The translations under genes were made by a program, and so were the position numbers. A DNA stretch of 64,000 nucleotides from Methanobrevibacter ruminantium (GTDB lineage: Archaea > Methanobacteriota > Methanobacteria > Methanobacteriales > Methanobacteriaceae), in assembly GCA_004553595.1 (NCBI GenBank), contig SFKZ01000003.1:62001-126000 (forward strand). Reading direction: 5' to 3'. The notes below the pieces were generated by a model. It did not search any database. It saw nothing but the letters and a program-made list of their open reading frames with translations, and was not told the DNA's origin. Positions within the stretch are counted from its first letter, which is position 1. Each line of letters starts with the position of its first letter. Shown here piece by piece: positions 44,565 to 54,568 of this stretch.

Positions 44565-45533
44565 CTAATCAAGTAATCTTTCTAAAGTTGCTTTCCAAGA
44601 AGCTGAGGAAACATTGGTTAATTTCATGTCAGTTCTTTTTACAACAATTCTTTCTTGAGGACATACTTTAGTACATGCACCACATAAAACACAGTATTCA
44701 TCATTGAATTTAGCAACATTGTCTTCAAGAACAATTGCATTACATGCACAAAGGTCTACACAGGATCCACAACCTACACAGTCTTCTTCTGTAGTGGTTA
44801 TTTCACCTTCAAATGGTTTAGTGACTTCTGCTGCATCTACAGGACAGATTTCCTTACACCATCCACAGTTGATACAATCGGATCCAATGAATATGTCACC
44901 AGTGATTGCAGGCTTTTCAATTTCTTCACTATGCATACAGGTAACACATACGGTTTTGATTGCTTCTTGAGGACATACTCTCTTACATACTCCACAGTAG
45001 ACACACTTATCCTCATCCACTTCAATGGAACAAGCATCAGGAGTATTTACAACAGTGATTGCATCTGCAGGACATAATTCAGCACAAGCACTACAATAGA
45101 TACATTCCCCATCGTTTATTGAAATTTCACCTTTTAACAAGTCATTTCTATCCGGCAATTCCCTTTTGAACAATATTGCATCTTGAGGACATGCTACAGT
45201 ACATCTTCCACAGAATTCACATGATTCATCATCAATTGCAGATTCATGAGTCCATGTTGGATAAGCAGCCAAGTCTTTAGAACTTGAACCATCAATTTCA
45301 AAGTCCAATGCTCCAAATGGGCAAGCAGATGCACATAAACCACAAATAACACAAGTTTCTTCATCTATTGCAAGCTTGTTTCCTTCTACCTGACCTCTTG
45401 CAATACCTAAAACATCCCCTAAAGCTAAGGAGCTGGTCGGACAAGAGTCAGCACATATTCCACATGCTAAACATACATTATTATCATAAGATAATTTTCT
45501 TGTTTCGCTTCCATCTCTTTGAATAAAAATCAT
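44565..45533 (-). CDS. fwdF: Polyferredoxin with eight [4Fe-4S] motifs, FwdF-like
   Basis: The 322-residue protein contains eight CxxCxxCxxxC motifs: CLACGICADSCP, CVICGLCASACP, CEFCGRCTVACP, CIYCSACAELCP, CVYCGVCKRVCP, CINCGWCKEICP, CVGCGSCVDLCA and CVLCGACTKVCP. Eight clusters and the N-terminal ETRKLSYDNNVC agree with FwdF, the electron-wire subunit of formylmethanofuran dehydrogenase, which reduces CO2 in the first step of methanogenesis. MvhB-type polyferredoxins usually have twelve clusters. Other fwd genes are not adjacent, so the call rests on motif count and N-terminus. Confidence 0.7.
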   Translation of the reverse strand: MIFIQRDGSETRKLSYDNNVCLACGICADSCPTSSLALGDVLGIARGQVEGNKLAIDEETCVICGLCASACPFGALDFEIDGSSSKDLAAYPTWTHESAIDDESCEFCGRCTVACPQDAILFKRELPDRNDLLKGEISINDGECIYCSACAELCPADAITVVNTPDACSIEVDEDKCVYCGVCKRVCPQEAIKTVCVTCMHSEEIEKPAITGDIFIGSDCINCGWCKEICPVDAAEVTKPFEGEITTTEEDCVGCGSCVDLCACNAIVLEDNVAKFNDEYCVLCGACTKVCPQERIVVKRTDMKLTNVSSASWKATLERLLD

Positions 45534-45892
45534 AACAATCCCACACTTAAGTAATTATCTAATTGTTATATAATATAAAGTATAATAAATAATTTTAATA
45601 TATTTAATACTATATTTATCGACATGAATATATAAACATAACGATTTAATTTTAAGGTCTGCTTAAAAATTTTTGAAAATTTCATGAATTTTTGAAAAAT
45701 AATTAATTTAAAAAGGTTAAATAAATAAAAAAAGACAAATAATAGGTTAAATTAAAAATAAATGATAAAATATCTCTTAAAAAAAAGTTATAAAAAATAT
45801 ATAAAAATAAGGCACTTAACCGCTAAAAGTAATAAAAAGTAATAAAACTAATAAAAACTAATAAAAACTAATAACATAAAAAAATGGAATCT
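45534..45892. other. Non-coding gap between fwdF and coaD
   Basis: The stretch is AT-rich with a short tandem repeat (ACTAATAAAA units near 45846-45876). A minus-strand TATA-like run (TTATATAACAAT near 45554-45566) lies 20-35 bp upstream of fwdF. No gene was found. Confidence 0.4.
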
Positions 45893-46348
45893 TTAAATTA
45901 ATTCCCCTTTTTGATTGATTTTTCCTTGACGTATACGAGTGGAAGAAATAGGTATTCCATCATCGGCCAAGACAAAGCTTACAACAACAATATCAAGAGG
46001 TTTCATGCCTTTACTGACTCGAATCTCATTGATTTTTACAGCATTAGGTTCAGTTTCCTCACTTACAACAATAGCATCATAATTTTCATCATGAATTGTT
46101 GGCCCATAGGGATCATCCAAACGAGAAATATGGAAATTCTTATACTTTGTACCTAAAAAATCATTTAAATTAGCCATACGAACATCACAGGAGTCAACAT
46201 CCCCTTCCTTATTGCATGCAAAAACATTGGAAGTCACTCCTATTTCAACATTTTCACCAATTTCAAAAGCCTTGGCAATCAAGCTTCTATGGCCATAATG
46301 AAATTTGTCAAATGTTCCCCCAACAGCTACTCGTTTATACTTTGCCAT
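45893..46348 (-). CDS. coaD: Phosphopantetheine adenylyltransferase, archaeal type
   Basis: The protein (151 residues from ATG 46348) starts MAKYKRVAVGGTFDKFHYGH, with the nucleotidyl-transferase GxFDxxHxGH motif, and later has ISSTRIRQGKINQ, the second ATP-binding motif. It transfers AMP from ATP to 4'-phosphopantetheine in coenzyme A synthesis. ATG 46348 follows TTGATTATT and is preferred to the longer start at 46360. Confidence 0.92.
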   Translation of the reverse strand: MAKYKRVAVGGTFDKFHYGHRSLIAKAFEIGENVEIGVTSNVFACNKEGDVDSCDVRMANLNDFLGTKYKNFHISRLDDPYGPTIHDENYDAIVVSEETEPNAVKINEIRVSKGMKPLDIVVVSFVLADDGIPISSTRIRQGKINQKGELI

Positions 46349-46502
46349 AATAATCAACAAATATTTGTTAAAAACAGTTTTTATAAAAAAATCAATTAAT
46401 CTACAATTTAAATTTAAATTTAAAGTTATATAAACTTAATGAAAAAAGTTAAAAATAGCTAGAAAAACTTAAATTGAAAAATATTTAAAATTAATAAAAA
46501 TA

Positions 46503-46565
46503 AATAAAAATAGAATTAAAATAAATTAAAAATAATAAAAATAGAATTAAAATAAATTAAAAATA
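46503..46565. repeat. Two-copy 31-bp tandem repeat downstream of the Pei-like gene
   Basis: A 31-bp AT-rich unit containing AATAGAATTAAAATAAATTA occurs twice in a row (46503-46533 and 46534-46564) in the gap between coaD and the convergent-end of the next gene (46349-46667). Nothing else is seen in this gap. Confidence 0.6.
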
Positions 46566-46667
46566 ATTAAAATAAATAATTTAATTAAAAAATATTTAAA
46601 AAAATAAAATTATAGAATAAAACTTTAAAAGAATTATTCTATCTCTCCAATCAAATAATCAATAAAT

Positions 46668-49064
46668 CTAGAATGGTATAAGCGCATAGTTCTTAGGTAT
46701 GCTGTAAGACTTGGTATTCCAATTCTTAATGTTACCTAATTCATTTCTGCGGCTTGTTGCATCAGCAGTATACCAAGTTTGTGATATTGGATCGTAAACT
46801 TGAGCCCATACGTGACCAGTATTTAATCCGCTAGCGAATTTACAGTTCTTTGCATGGGAATATCTTGCATAAATACCTACAGATCTGCACATTGCTACAA
46901 TCAAGTTAGCTTTATCACAACAGTTACCGCTTTTGGAACTTAAAGTACCTTTTGCTCCTTTTAAGGAATTTGTATAGAAACTATATTTAATATCATCCCT
47001 TACAAATTCAAAGATAGCATTTGCTTTAGCCTTAGGACTGGATAACCCTGCGGTTAATTCTTTAGCTTTCTTTTTAATAGCATCATTTAGTGCAGATTTA
47101 CCTCCTGTTTTCAAGTATTTTGCAAATTCATCTGAATCAAATATCTGCCTATAGTTCAAAATTTTACCATTTTGACTAATGGAAATAGAATATCCTCCTC
47201 TAACATAACTGGTTTTGACTGTTACATAAGAAGGTAATCTATTATTATTACCATAATAATTTAAAGCAGCAGTAAACGCATAAATGTAAAGGTTTGCTTC
47301 CATTTTACCTAAATTAGTTAGCTTGTAATTAGGAATACGTTTATTATCATTAACAAAGCTTGTAACATTCTTTGCTAACTTAAGGTATTCAGCTTTATAT
47401 AATTTACCACTAATCTTGCTTCCAGAGGAATTGTAATTATTTGATAAATCCTTAATTTTAACATTTGCTTTTGAACCGTTATTTATGTTGGTTATAGCAC
47501 CAGCCATAAGATATGCAAATTCATCCATAGTATACTTTCTGCCATCAATATTTACACTGTATTGCTTATTTAGAATATTGATGTATTCTACACGGACCTT
47601 TAAATCCTTAGCTGCAGTAATGATTTTTGATATGCTGATAGATGGTTCAACCACTTTAACATTTGTAGAAAGCTTGGATGAATCATAATATTTGTTTCCA
47701 GCATAGCTCACTTCAATAGGATAAGTTCCTAATTTGTAGTTCATTACCAAACTAACTTGCCCTTTTGAATTGGTAGTTTTGGTAAAGGTCTTGCCGTTAA
47801 GGGTAATGGTCACTTTCTTATTTGACAATGCATTTCCAGCAGAGTTCTTTAAAGTGATATAATAATTAAATCCTTTTCCAACAGAATCATCAGAACCTTT
47901 TATTTTAGTAGATCCCTTTTCAACAGTCAAATTAGCACTTGTAGAAGATTTAACGAACATATCATTTCCTGAGAAACTAATTTTCATTTTTAAAGTACCG
48001 AGATACTTTACAGGAACAATTGCCTTTCCATTTGAATTAGTTTTCAAGGTGTATGTTACATTCTTATTAGTTACCTTAACAATGAGTTTCTTGTTCTTTA
48101 CAGGATCCCCATTGGATTTTTTAAGGTTTACAACAAAATCTTCACCATACTCCAAAGAAGTGGATGAATAGGATAATGCTGTTTTACACTTAATAGGTTT
48201 TACATATGCTTTTGTTGAGGATTTATATAAATTATCATTACCTGCATAACTAATGATAACAGAAAAACTCTTTTTAGTGGTTACAAAAAGTTTAGCTTGA
48301 CCTTTGGAATTGGTAGCTATCCTATAAATCTTATTACCAAATATAGGAATTCTGAACTTAATCTTTTTACCACTTATAGCCTTTCCGCTTTTCTTGTTCA
48401 CTAAAGTGACAATCAACGGAGTTGATCTCGGAACAGTGGTATTCTTAACTTTTAAACTGGTCCCACTTTTTAAAACCTTAATGTATTTTGTGATTTTAAA
48501 AGCGCTAAAGGATTTGTCTCCTTTAAATTGGACAATAGTTTTAAAAGTTCCAATCTTGTAATAATTAATCTTTACCTGTCCTTTTGAGTTGGTGGTCATA
48601 GTAAAAACTCTTTTTTTACTAGGTACGCTAATTTGAACTTTTTTACCACTTAATACTTTACCATTCTTATCTTTTAATGTAATAACTATAGGAGTTCCAG
48701 AGTAAATTTTAGTCTTAGACACAGTTATGCTGGTTGCAGTCTTTACAGTTGAAGATGAGGAATTTGAATCTTCAAATATAGCCTCATGACTATTGTCCTC
48801 TTCCCCCTCAGTTAAAGTGGAACTAGCATCATTGGAAGCGTCAGAAGCACTTGCACCTAAACTGGAAGTAGCTTCATTAGATAATTGATCAGTATAAGAA
48901 TTTCCAATTGACTCTTCAGATTCAGAATCGATAGAATCACTAAGAATATTAGAGTTATCTGGATTATTCGACATATCTAAGGCATCACTTGCAGATACTC
49001 CACTTATTGCAATGAAGAATAAGCAGAATATTGCCAAAAGCAATGCTCTTTTCTCTAACGAAAT
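46668..49064 (-). CDS. Secreted pseudomurein-binding, transglutaminase-like (Pei-type) protein 1
   Basis: Residues 10-30 (from the proposed start) form a signal peptide ending VSA-S. An acidic Ser/Asn-rich spacer follows, then four Ig-like repeats, each with a TNSKGQ-type turn (about 115-475). Next come pseudomurein-binding repeats (about 480-640; NNGSKANVKIKDL, NDNKRIPNYKLTNLG, NNRLPSYVTVK), and a C-terminal transglutaminase-like domain whose Cys (GNCCDKA), His (TGHVWAQ) and Asp (TADAT) form the triad of pseudomurein endoisopeptidases. It probably cleaves or crosslinks wall peptides. The GAGGTG site at 49070-49075 points to an ATT start at 49064; the first conventional start is TTG 49043. 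Confidence 0.82.
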   Translation of the reverse strand: MSLEKRALLLAIFCLFFIAISGVSASDALDMSNNPDNSNILSDSIDSESEESIGNSYTDQLSNEATSSLGASASDASNDASSTLTEGEEDNSHEAIFEDSNSSSSTVKTATSITVSKTKIYSGTPIVITLKDKNGKVLSGKKVQISVPSKKRVFTMTTNSKGQVKINYYKIGTFKTIVQFKGDKSFSAFKITKYIKVLKSGTSLKVKNTTVPRSTPLIVTLVNKKSGKAISGKKIKFRIPIFGNKIYRIATNSKGQAKLFVTTKKSFSVIISYAGNDNLYKSSTKAYVKPIKCKTALSYSSTSLEYGEDFVVNLKKSNGDPVKNKKLIVKVTNKNVTYTLKTNSNGKAIVPVKYLGTLKMKISFSGNDMFVKSSTSANLTVEKGSTKIKGSDDSVGKGFNYYITLKNSAGNALSNKKVTITLNGKTFTKTTNSKGQVSLVMNYKLGTYPIEVSYAGNKYYDSSKLSTNVKVVEPSISISKIITAAKDLKVRVEYINILNKQYSVNIDGRKYTMDEFAYLMAGAITNINNGSKANVKIKDLSNNYNSSGSKISGKLYKAEYLKLAKNVTSFVNDNKRIPNYKLTNLGKMEANLYIYAFTAALNYYGNNNRLPSYVTVKTSYVRGGYSISISQNGKILNYRQIFDSDEFAKYLKTGGKSALNDAIKKKAKELTAGLSSPKAKANAIFEFVRDDIKYSFYTNSLKGAKGTLSSKSGNCCDKANLIVAMCRSVGIYARYSHAKNCKFASGLNTGHVWAQVYDPISQTWYTADATSRRNELGNIKNWNTKSYSIPKNYALIPF

Positions 49065-49366
49065 TTTTTCACCTCAATACACTAAAAAAATACAAATTTA
49101 AAAGTTTTAAAAAAATAACTCTTAAAATCAAATATCTTTAAAATTATTTTTTATTTTACTAATGCAATAAAAAATATGAGCTCCTCAATAAAAATCTAAA
49201 AAAATCTCATATTTTAGAAATTCCTAAAATATAAAAATCTTATTAAAAATCTTTATTAAATGAAATAAAAACTCATAGTATTTATTGAAAATTTATTCAA
49301 TTAAATACTAAATATAAAGATAATTAAACTAATTTTAGATAATATTTTTTTAATGTTATGTATAAT

Positions 49367-49383
49367 TAAGGTATAATACCTTA
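49367..49383 (-). promoter_or_regulatory. Palindrome overlapping a TATA box upstream of the Pei-like gene 1
   Basis: TAAGGTAT, one A, ATACCTTA is a perfect 17-bp palindrome, and its right arm overlaps ATTTATAAGG, a TATA-like element on the minus strand. A repressor bound here would block transcription of the gene starting at 49064, about 300 bp downstream. The rest of the gap 49065-49983 is AT-rich with no gene. Confidence 0.45.
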
Positions 49384-49983
49384 TAAATCTTTCCCATAAA
49401 AATTTTAAAAAATAAGAAATATATGTCCTTTAAACTAACTGAATATAATTATATTTAGTTATTTTTATTTTTAAAGATAAAAAAATGAGTTAAAACAATT
49501 ATTAAAATTAATTAGGAAGCTATAAATAAAAATAACTATTTAAAATAAATAATAATAAAAAACGATTAATAATTCTAATTAAGATAAATAAATGGCTAAA
49601 ATTAATTATTTTATTAAAATTTAATAGGATAATAATTGAATAATTAAAATATAAACAAATATTTATTATTTAACTTTAAAAAGAACAATAATTACACTTA
49701 ATAAATAAAATAATCCAAAAATAATAAACTTATATTAAAAATCAATTAAAATCATTAAAATAATGAAAAAAATTAATATTATTTGTCCTTTATACTATTT
49801 ATACTCAATTTATAGCTTTAATTGAAAAATAAACCATATTTAGTTAAAAAATGAAAAATAATTTAAAATTTCAATTTATTAAGGAAAAAAGGTTGAAATT
49901 TTAAAGAAAAAAATTTAAAAAAATAAACAGAAACATGAAAAATTTTTTATCTATGTTTAAGACATATTTGATGATGATATTAA

Positions 49984-50892
49984 TCATTCATCAAGCTGTT
50001 GATCATGGTCATATTCCAAACCGAATGGACATGCATGAGCAGTTACTCCATGAATAAGATCCATATCCTCTAAAATCTTATTCTGAACCAAATGAACAAC
50101 CTTATGGGATTCATCCAAACTCATTTCCGGCGGAAGCTCAATGTGTAAAGTGACAGTAGCATATGAACCTAAATAATTCACCCTTACATCATGTGTACCG
50201 CAAACCTTGTCTACTGAATTGGAAACCTCTATAATCTTGTCAACCAACTCTGGAGATGGAACCTTACCCATAATGCTATCTAAATTTTCACGAACAACCT
50301 CAATAGCTGTCTTAACGATTAATAAACCGATTAACAGTCCAATCAATGGATCCAAATGAGGGAAACCATATTGTGCAATGAGGATACCGAACAATATTGC
50401 AAGTGAGGACATTATATCAACTCTTTGATGCTTTCCATCAGCAACAATTGCAGGACTATTCACCATACTCCCTAATTTAATGATATATTGACTCATTGCA
50501 AAGTTTACAATAACACCAATGATTGCCATGATAACAGCCAATGGCTCTGGAATAGCAAGTGCACCTCCGAAGAACAATCTATATAGCGCACCTGTAATGA
50601 TTTCGTAAGCAATGATTGCCAAGAATACTACAATCACCAATCCTGCAATTGCTTCAGCCCTTCCATGACCTAATGGATGCTCAGCATCTGCAGGCTTGCT
50701 GCCTATCTTGAATCCAACATAAGCGATTATTGAGGTAACTATATCGGATATTGTATGAGCCCCTTCAGATATGAGCGCATAACTTCCAGACATTATCCCT
50801 ACAGCAATGTTGAAAACAGTTAAGAAAATATTTCCTAAAATAGCCACATAAGCTGCCCTTTTTCCTAACCGTTCCCTATCCTCTTTTTTCAT
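49984..50892 (-). CDS. Cation diffusion facilitator family transporter
   Basis: The 302-residue protein has six hydrophobic segments and the CDF metal sites: SEGAHTISDIVTSI in the second helix and DGKHQRVDIMSSL in the fifth, both with the HxxxD pattern. GSKPADAEHPLGHGRAEAIAG is the conserved cytoplasmic loop, and the C-terminal 90 residues are the CDF regulatory domain. It exports divalent cations such as zinc, iron or manganese; which one is not evident. The site before ATG 50892 is weak. Confidence 0.92.
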   Translation of the reverse strand: MKKEDRERLGKRAAYVAILGNIFLTVFNIAVGIMSGSYALISEGAHTISDIVTSIIAYVGFKIGSKPADAEHPLGHGRAEAIAGLVIVVFLAIIAYEIITGALYRLFFGGALAIPEPLAVIMAIIGVIVNFAMSQYIIKLGSMVNSPAIVADGKHQRVDIMSSLAILFGILIAQYGFPHLDPLIGLLIGLLIVKTAIEVVRENLDSIMGKVPSPELVDKIIEVSNSVDKVCGTHDVRVNYLGSYATVTLHIELPPEMSLDESHKVVHLVQNKILEDMDLIHGVTAHACPFGLEYDHDQQLDE

Positions 50893-51192
50893 ATTATCAA
50901 TTCTTTATGTTCATTGATTTTATCAATAATTAATACTTAATTCAGTTATCAATTTATAAATTTATTAATTTATATTTTTCTAATTGATTGATTTAAAAAT
51001 AATACTAATCTTTAAAAAAAATACAAAATTGTAATACAAAAATTAATATTTTTATTACTACTTAATATTCTGTAAGTTTTAATATATATTTTTTATTAAA
51101 AAAGTTTAAAAAATGAAAAGATTAAAAGATTAACAAATTTTTAATAATTAATCTCTTAAAATAAAATTGAATAAAATTAAATGGATTAAAAT

Positions 51193-52308
51193 CTAATAAT
51201 CCAAATCCTTTAGGATATCCATTGCCTTTTCAATGTTTTCATATGAATTAGCATAGGACATTCTTACATGCTCTTCTCCTAAGCTTCCAAATGGAGATCC
51301 TGGAACTGAGATGACTCCAGCTTCTGCAGCCGCCTTTACAAATTCCATAGGTCTATCAACTTTAGGGAAAACATAGAATGCACCTTGACAGTCCACTGTT
51401 TCATATCCCATATCGTTTAAGCTTGAAACAATCAAGTCCCTTCTTCTTGAAAACTCAGACACCATCTTTTTAACGGAGTCCTGTGGACCTGTAAGAGCTT
51501 CAATAGCTCCAACTTGAGAAACAGAAGGGGCATTTGCAGTACAGTATTGGTGAACCTTAAGCAAATTCTCAGTCACTTCATCATTTGCAACCATATAGCC
51601 AACCCTAAGACCTGTCATTGCATAGGTTTTTGAAAATCCATTAATGGTTATTACATTGTCACAGTATTCTGCAGGAGAGTGGTTTTTGGTTCCATAAATG
51701 ATCTTTTCATAAATCTCATCTGAAATAATGTAAAAGTCATGGTCTGTAGCCAAATCTGCAATTCCCTTGATGTCTTCCTTATCCATCACTGCACCGGTTG
51801 GATTGGAAGGTGAGTTGATGATCAATCCTTTTGTGTTCTTGTCAATCTTTTCCTGAACGTCATCCACTTTCATCTTAAAATCGTTTTCCATAGGAGTTGT
51901 CACTTCAACAACATTGGCTTCAGCCAATTGCACACAAGTGTAATATGATAGGAATCCTGGATTTGGAACAAGCACATTGTCGCCTTTTCCAAACAAAGCC
52001 TGTGCAGCAGCGTATAAGGATTCACTTGCACCGCAAGTGACTATAACGTTTTCAGCATCAGTCTTTATATTGTTGTCCTTAGCAAGCTTATCTACAATAG
52101 CTTCCCTAAGTTCAATCAACCCTTTGTTTGAAGTGTATTTGGTGTATCCTTCATCAATAGCTCTTTTCATTGCATCCTTGATATTTTGAGGAACATCAAA
52201 GTCAGGTTCTCCAATCCCTAAATTAACTGCATCAGGATTAGTGACTTCAAACATTTTTCTAATTAGAGATAATTCTATTTCTTCAACTCTTTTTGCAGGA
52301 TTTAACAT
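51193..52308 (-). CDS. Pyridoxal-phosphate aminotransferase, class I/II
   Basis: The 371-residue protein is an aspartate-aminotransferase-fold enzyme. NPSNPTGAVMDKEDI, DEIYEKIIYG and NGFSKTYAMTGLRVGYMVA give the Asn, Asp/Tyr and Schiff-base Lys residues. The amino acid substrate is not determined by sequence alone; aspartate or aromatic amino acids are plausible in methanogens. GGTGTTATT precedes the ATG. Confidence 0.9.
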   Translation of the reverse strand: MLNPAKRVEEIELSLIRKMFEVTNPDAVNLGIGEPDFDVPQNIKDAMKRAIDEGYTKYTSNKGLIELREAIVDKLAKDNNIKTDAENVIVTCGASESLYAAAQALFGKGDNVLVPNPGFLSYYTCVQLAEANVVEVTTPMENDFKMKVDDVQEKIDKNTKGLIINSPSNPTGAVMDKEDIKGIADLATDHDFYIISDEIYEKIIYGTKNHSPAEYCDNVITINGFSKTYAMTGLRVGYMVANDEVTENLLKVHQYCTANAPSVSQVGAIEALTGPQDSVKKMVSEFSRRRDLIVSSLNDMGYETVDCQGAFYVFPKVDRPMEFVKAAAEAGVISVPGSPFGSLGEEHVRMSYANSYENIEKAMDILKDLDY

Positions 52309-52444
52309 AATAACACCTTTAATAAAAATAACAATTAATAAGAATAATTTAAAACAATATTTGAATTGATTAATTTAAAATAAATAAATTAATAATTAAT
52401 AAATTTTTTACATTAATATATTTGAATTAATATTTTATATATTT

Positions 52445-54208
52445 TTAATTGCAAGCCCCACAATCGTAACAGATTCCGTCTTCACACCAAGGAGTCTGCT
52501 CACCAGTCTTAATCTTTTCATATTCGGACTTCAAGAACTCCTTGCTTACACTTACATTGATTGAATCCCAAGGCAAGTCATCTTCCAAATCATAACTTGG
52601 AGCTTTTTCACCCCACTCCCGAATACTGATCTTTTCATTCAAAGACCTTTCAATAAGGTTTCCAATATCCTTGTCTCCACAGGATAATACATATTGTATA
52701 AGTCCCATCTTAGCGCTGTCAAACTTAATGTCCAACCCCTTAAGATTCTTCTTGAGATATCTTATCTTTGACTTGATTTCCTTCATGTCATATCTTTCCC
52801 ACTGGAGAGGGGTATGTGGCTTTGGAATGACAGGGTTTACACTAAAGCTAATTGAAACCTTAGCTTTTTTATTAGACTTGGATTTTTTATCCTTTTTCCT
52901 TGATTTTTTAGATTTTGAAGCACTTGAAACAGAATCATTCCCAGATGATGAATTAAGTGTTGATTTAATTGAATTGTCGTTTAATTTAATTGAAGATGTG
53001 GGATTTGAATCGATATTATACTTCATGGAATCAATTTGCTTCATCATATTTGCAAGTTCTCCAATATCGTCTTCAGACTCATAGGGCAAACCGATTAAAA
53101 AATACAATTTAATATTAAAACCTAGTTCAACAGCATCACTTATAACCCTTAGGATCTCTTCATCCCTGATGTCCTTATTGATTCTGCGCCTTAGGGAATA
53201 AATTGATTCCGGAGCTATTGTCAATGTCTTCAATCCGCTTGACTTGAGTGCAGCCAATGTTTCCATTGTGATTGATTCAATTCTCATGGAAGGTGTTGAT
53301 ACCTGAAATCCCCTTTCATTCAATCCTTCTGTCAATTCATTTATCTGTGAGTAATCTGATACAGCTGCACCAATCAATGATATCTTATTCAAGCCAGTGT
53401 TTGCTCTAGCTTCCTCTGCAATTGAAAAGAGATCATCCAAATTGGTTTCCCTAAGAGGCCTATACATATAGCTGGACATGCAGAACCTGCATCCTCTAGT
53501 ACATGCCCTTGAAACATTCAATAGAATGGAATTGGAAAATGCTGGAATGAAATCCTTATCATCGGTTTCTGTAACGATTGGGCAAGTTAGATGATAAATA
53601 CTTCCCATATCATCTGATAGCACTATATTTGTTTCATTATTGAATTCAGAGATGTATAAACCTTCAATATCTAAAAACGGAGACAAATCCATTTTTTCAT
53701 TATCAAAACTATCCCCATTATTATTGATTTTATTCTTTTTGCTCCTTTTAGATAGCTTTAATGAAGAATACAAATCCAAAAAGTCATACAAAACAGCTTC
53801 AGCTTCCCCTACAACAAAAATGTCTATAAAGTCAGATAGAGGCAATGGATTAGCACTAGCGCAAGGACCGCCAGCAATGATTAAAGGATAATCAGATGCC
53901 CTATCTTCCCTTCTAAGTGGAATGCCTGCTTCCCTCAACATCTCCAAAACATGGAAATAATCCTGTTCATATTGAAGGGAAAATGAAACAATGTCAAAAT
54001 CAGACAATGGACTGTTGGTCTCCAAACTTCTTGTAGAAGGATAGATAATCCTTTCAGAGTATGTGTCCTCTCTTTCATTGACATAATTATAAATAATCTG
54101 GTAACCTAAGGAACTCATTGCAGTCTTGTAAACATTTGGATAAACCAGTCCAAAACGTATATCCTCTTTCAATGGATTTTTTATAATTATATTCTTTTCT
54201 TTAAACAT
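52445..54208 (-). CDS. Radical SAM protein with B12-binding-like N-terminal domain
   Basis: The 587-residue protein starts with a domain that resembles the B12-binding fold (RFGLVYPNVYKTAMSSLGYQ, FDIVSFSLQYEQDYFHVLEM, IIAGGPCASANPLPL). The radical SAM cluster motif CTRGCRFCMSS is near residue 237. A lysine/serine-rich insertion (about 407-450) splits the second half, and the C-terminus has a cysteine cluster (CEDGICYDCGAC) that may bind a second Fe-S cluster. The family resembles TIGR03960-type proteins of unknown reaction. Confidence 0.8.
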   Translation of the reverse strand: MFKEKNIIIKNPLKEDIRFGLVYPNVYKTAMSSLGYQIIYNYVNEREDTYSERIIYPSTRSLETNSPLSDFDIVSFSLQYEQDYFHVLEMLREAGIPLRREDRASDYPLIIAGGPCASANPLPLSDFIDIFVVGEAEAVLYDFLDLYSSLKLSKRSKKNKINNNGDSFDNEKMDLSPFLDIEGLYISEFNNETNIVLSDDMGSIYHLTCPIVTETDDKDFIPAFSNSILLNVSRACTRGCRFCMSSYMYRPLRETNLDDLFSIAEEARANTGLNKISLIGAAVSDYSQINELTEGLNERGFQVSTPSMRIESITMETLAALKSSGLKTLTIAPESIYSLRRRINKDIRDEEILRVISDAVELGFNIKLYFLIGLPYESEDDIGELANMMKQIDSMKYNIDSNPTSSIKLNDNSIKSTLNSSSGNDSVSSASKSKKSRKKDKKSKSNKKAKVSISFSVNPVIPKPHTPLQWERYDMKEIKSKIRYLKKNLKGLDIKFDSAKMGLIQYVLSCGDKDIGNLIERSLNEKISIREWGEKAPSYDLEDDLPWDSINVSVSKEFLKSEYEKIKTGEQTPWCEDGICYDCGACN

Positions 54209-54568
54209 GCTTTAGTCCTTTGTAAAATACTTGTCTTTATTAAAATCAATATAAAGTTTGTTTATACAAATATAATAAATTTTACTATGATTAAACTTAA
54301 ATTCGGACATGAAATTTACGAAATCAAATCAATTTAAGAACCATAATATAAATTTCAACCCAATTTTAATTTTTATATCAAGATATAAGTAATATATAAT
54401 CTTTTTTATGGAAACAAAACTGTGATTTTACACAAAATCACAATTAGAAAATATATTTAAATTAAAAAGTTAAAATATGAATTAACTAATCTTTAAAATA
54501 AAAAATAGACAATTTTAAAGATAGTTTAGAAAATAGAAGGAGGAGAATAAATAATATGAGGTGTTAGC
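54209..54568. promoter_or_regulatory. Leader region of Pei-like gene 2 with inverted repeats
   Basis: The 360-bp gap contains TTATATC-AA-GATATAA near 54373-54388, a TATA-like TAATATATAATC (54390-54401), and a perfect 9-bp stem at 54421-54442 (TGTGATTTT/AAAATCACA, four-base loop) which lies in the expected 5' leader. An AGGAGG at 54538-54543 is followed by ATGAGGTGTTAG, a three-codon frame whose middle overlaps the GAGGTG site of the downstream gene. Confidence 0.5.

Noticed and set aside
44565..45533. MvhB polyferredoxin
   Set aside because: MvhB typically has about twelve clusters and lies with mvhDGA; here there are eight motifs and no hydrogenase genes.
46503..46565. CRISPR array from AT-rich repeats
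   Set aside because: The units are adjacent without spacers, only two copies exist, and no cas gene is in the window.
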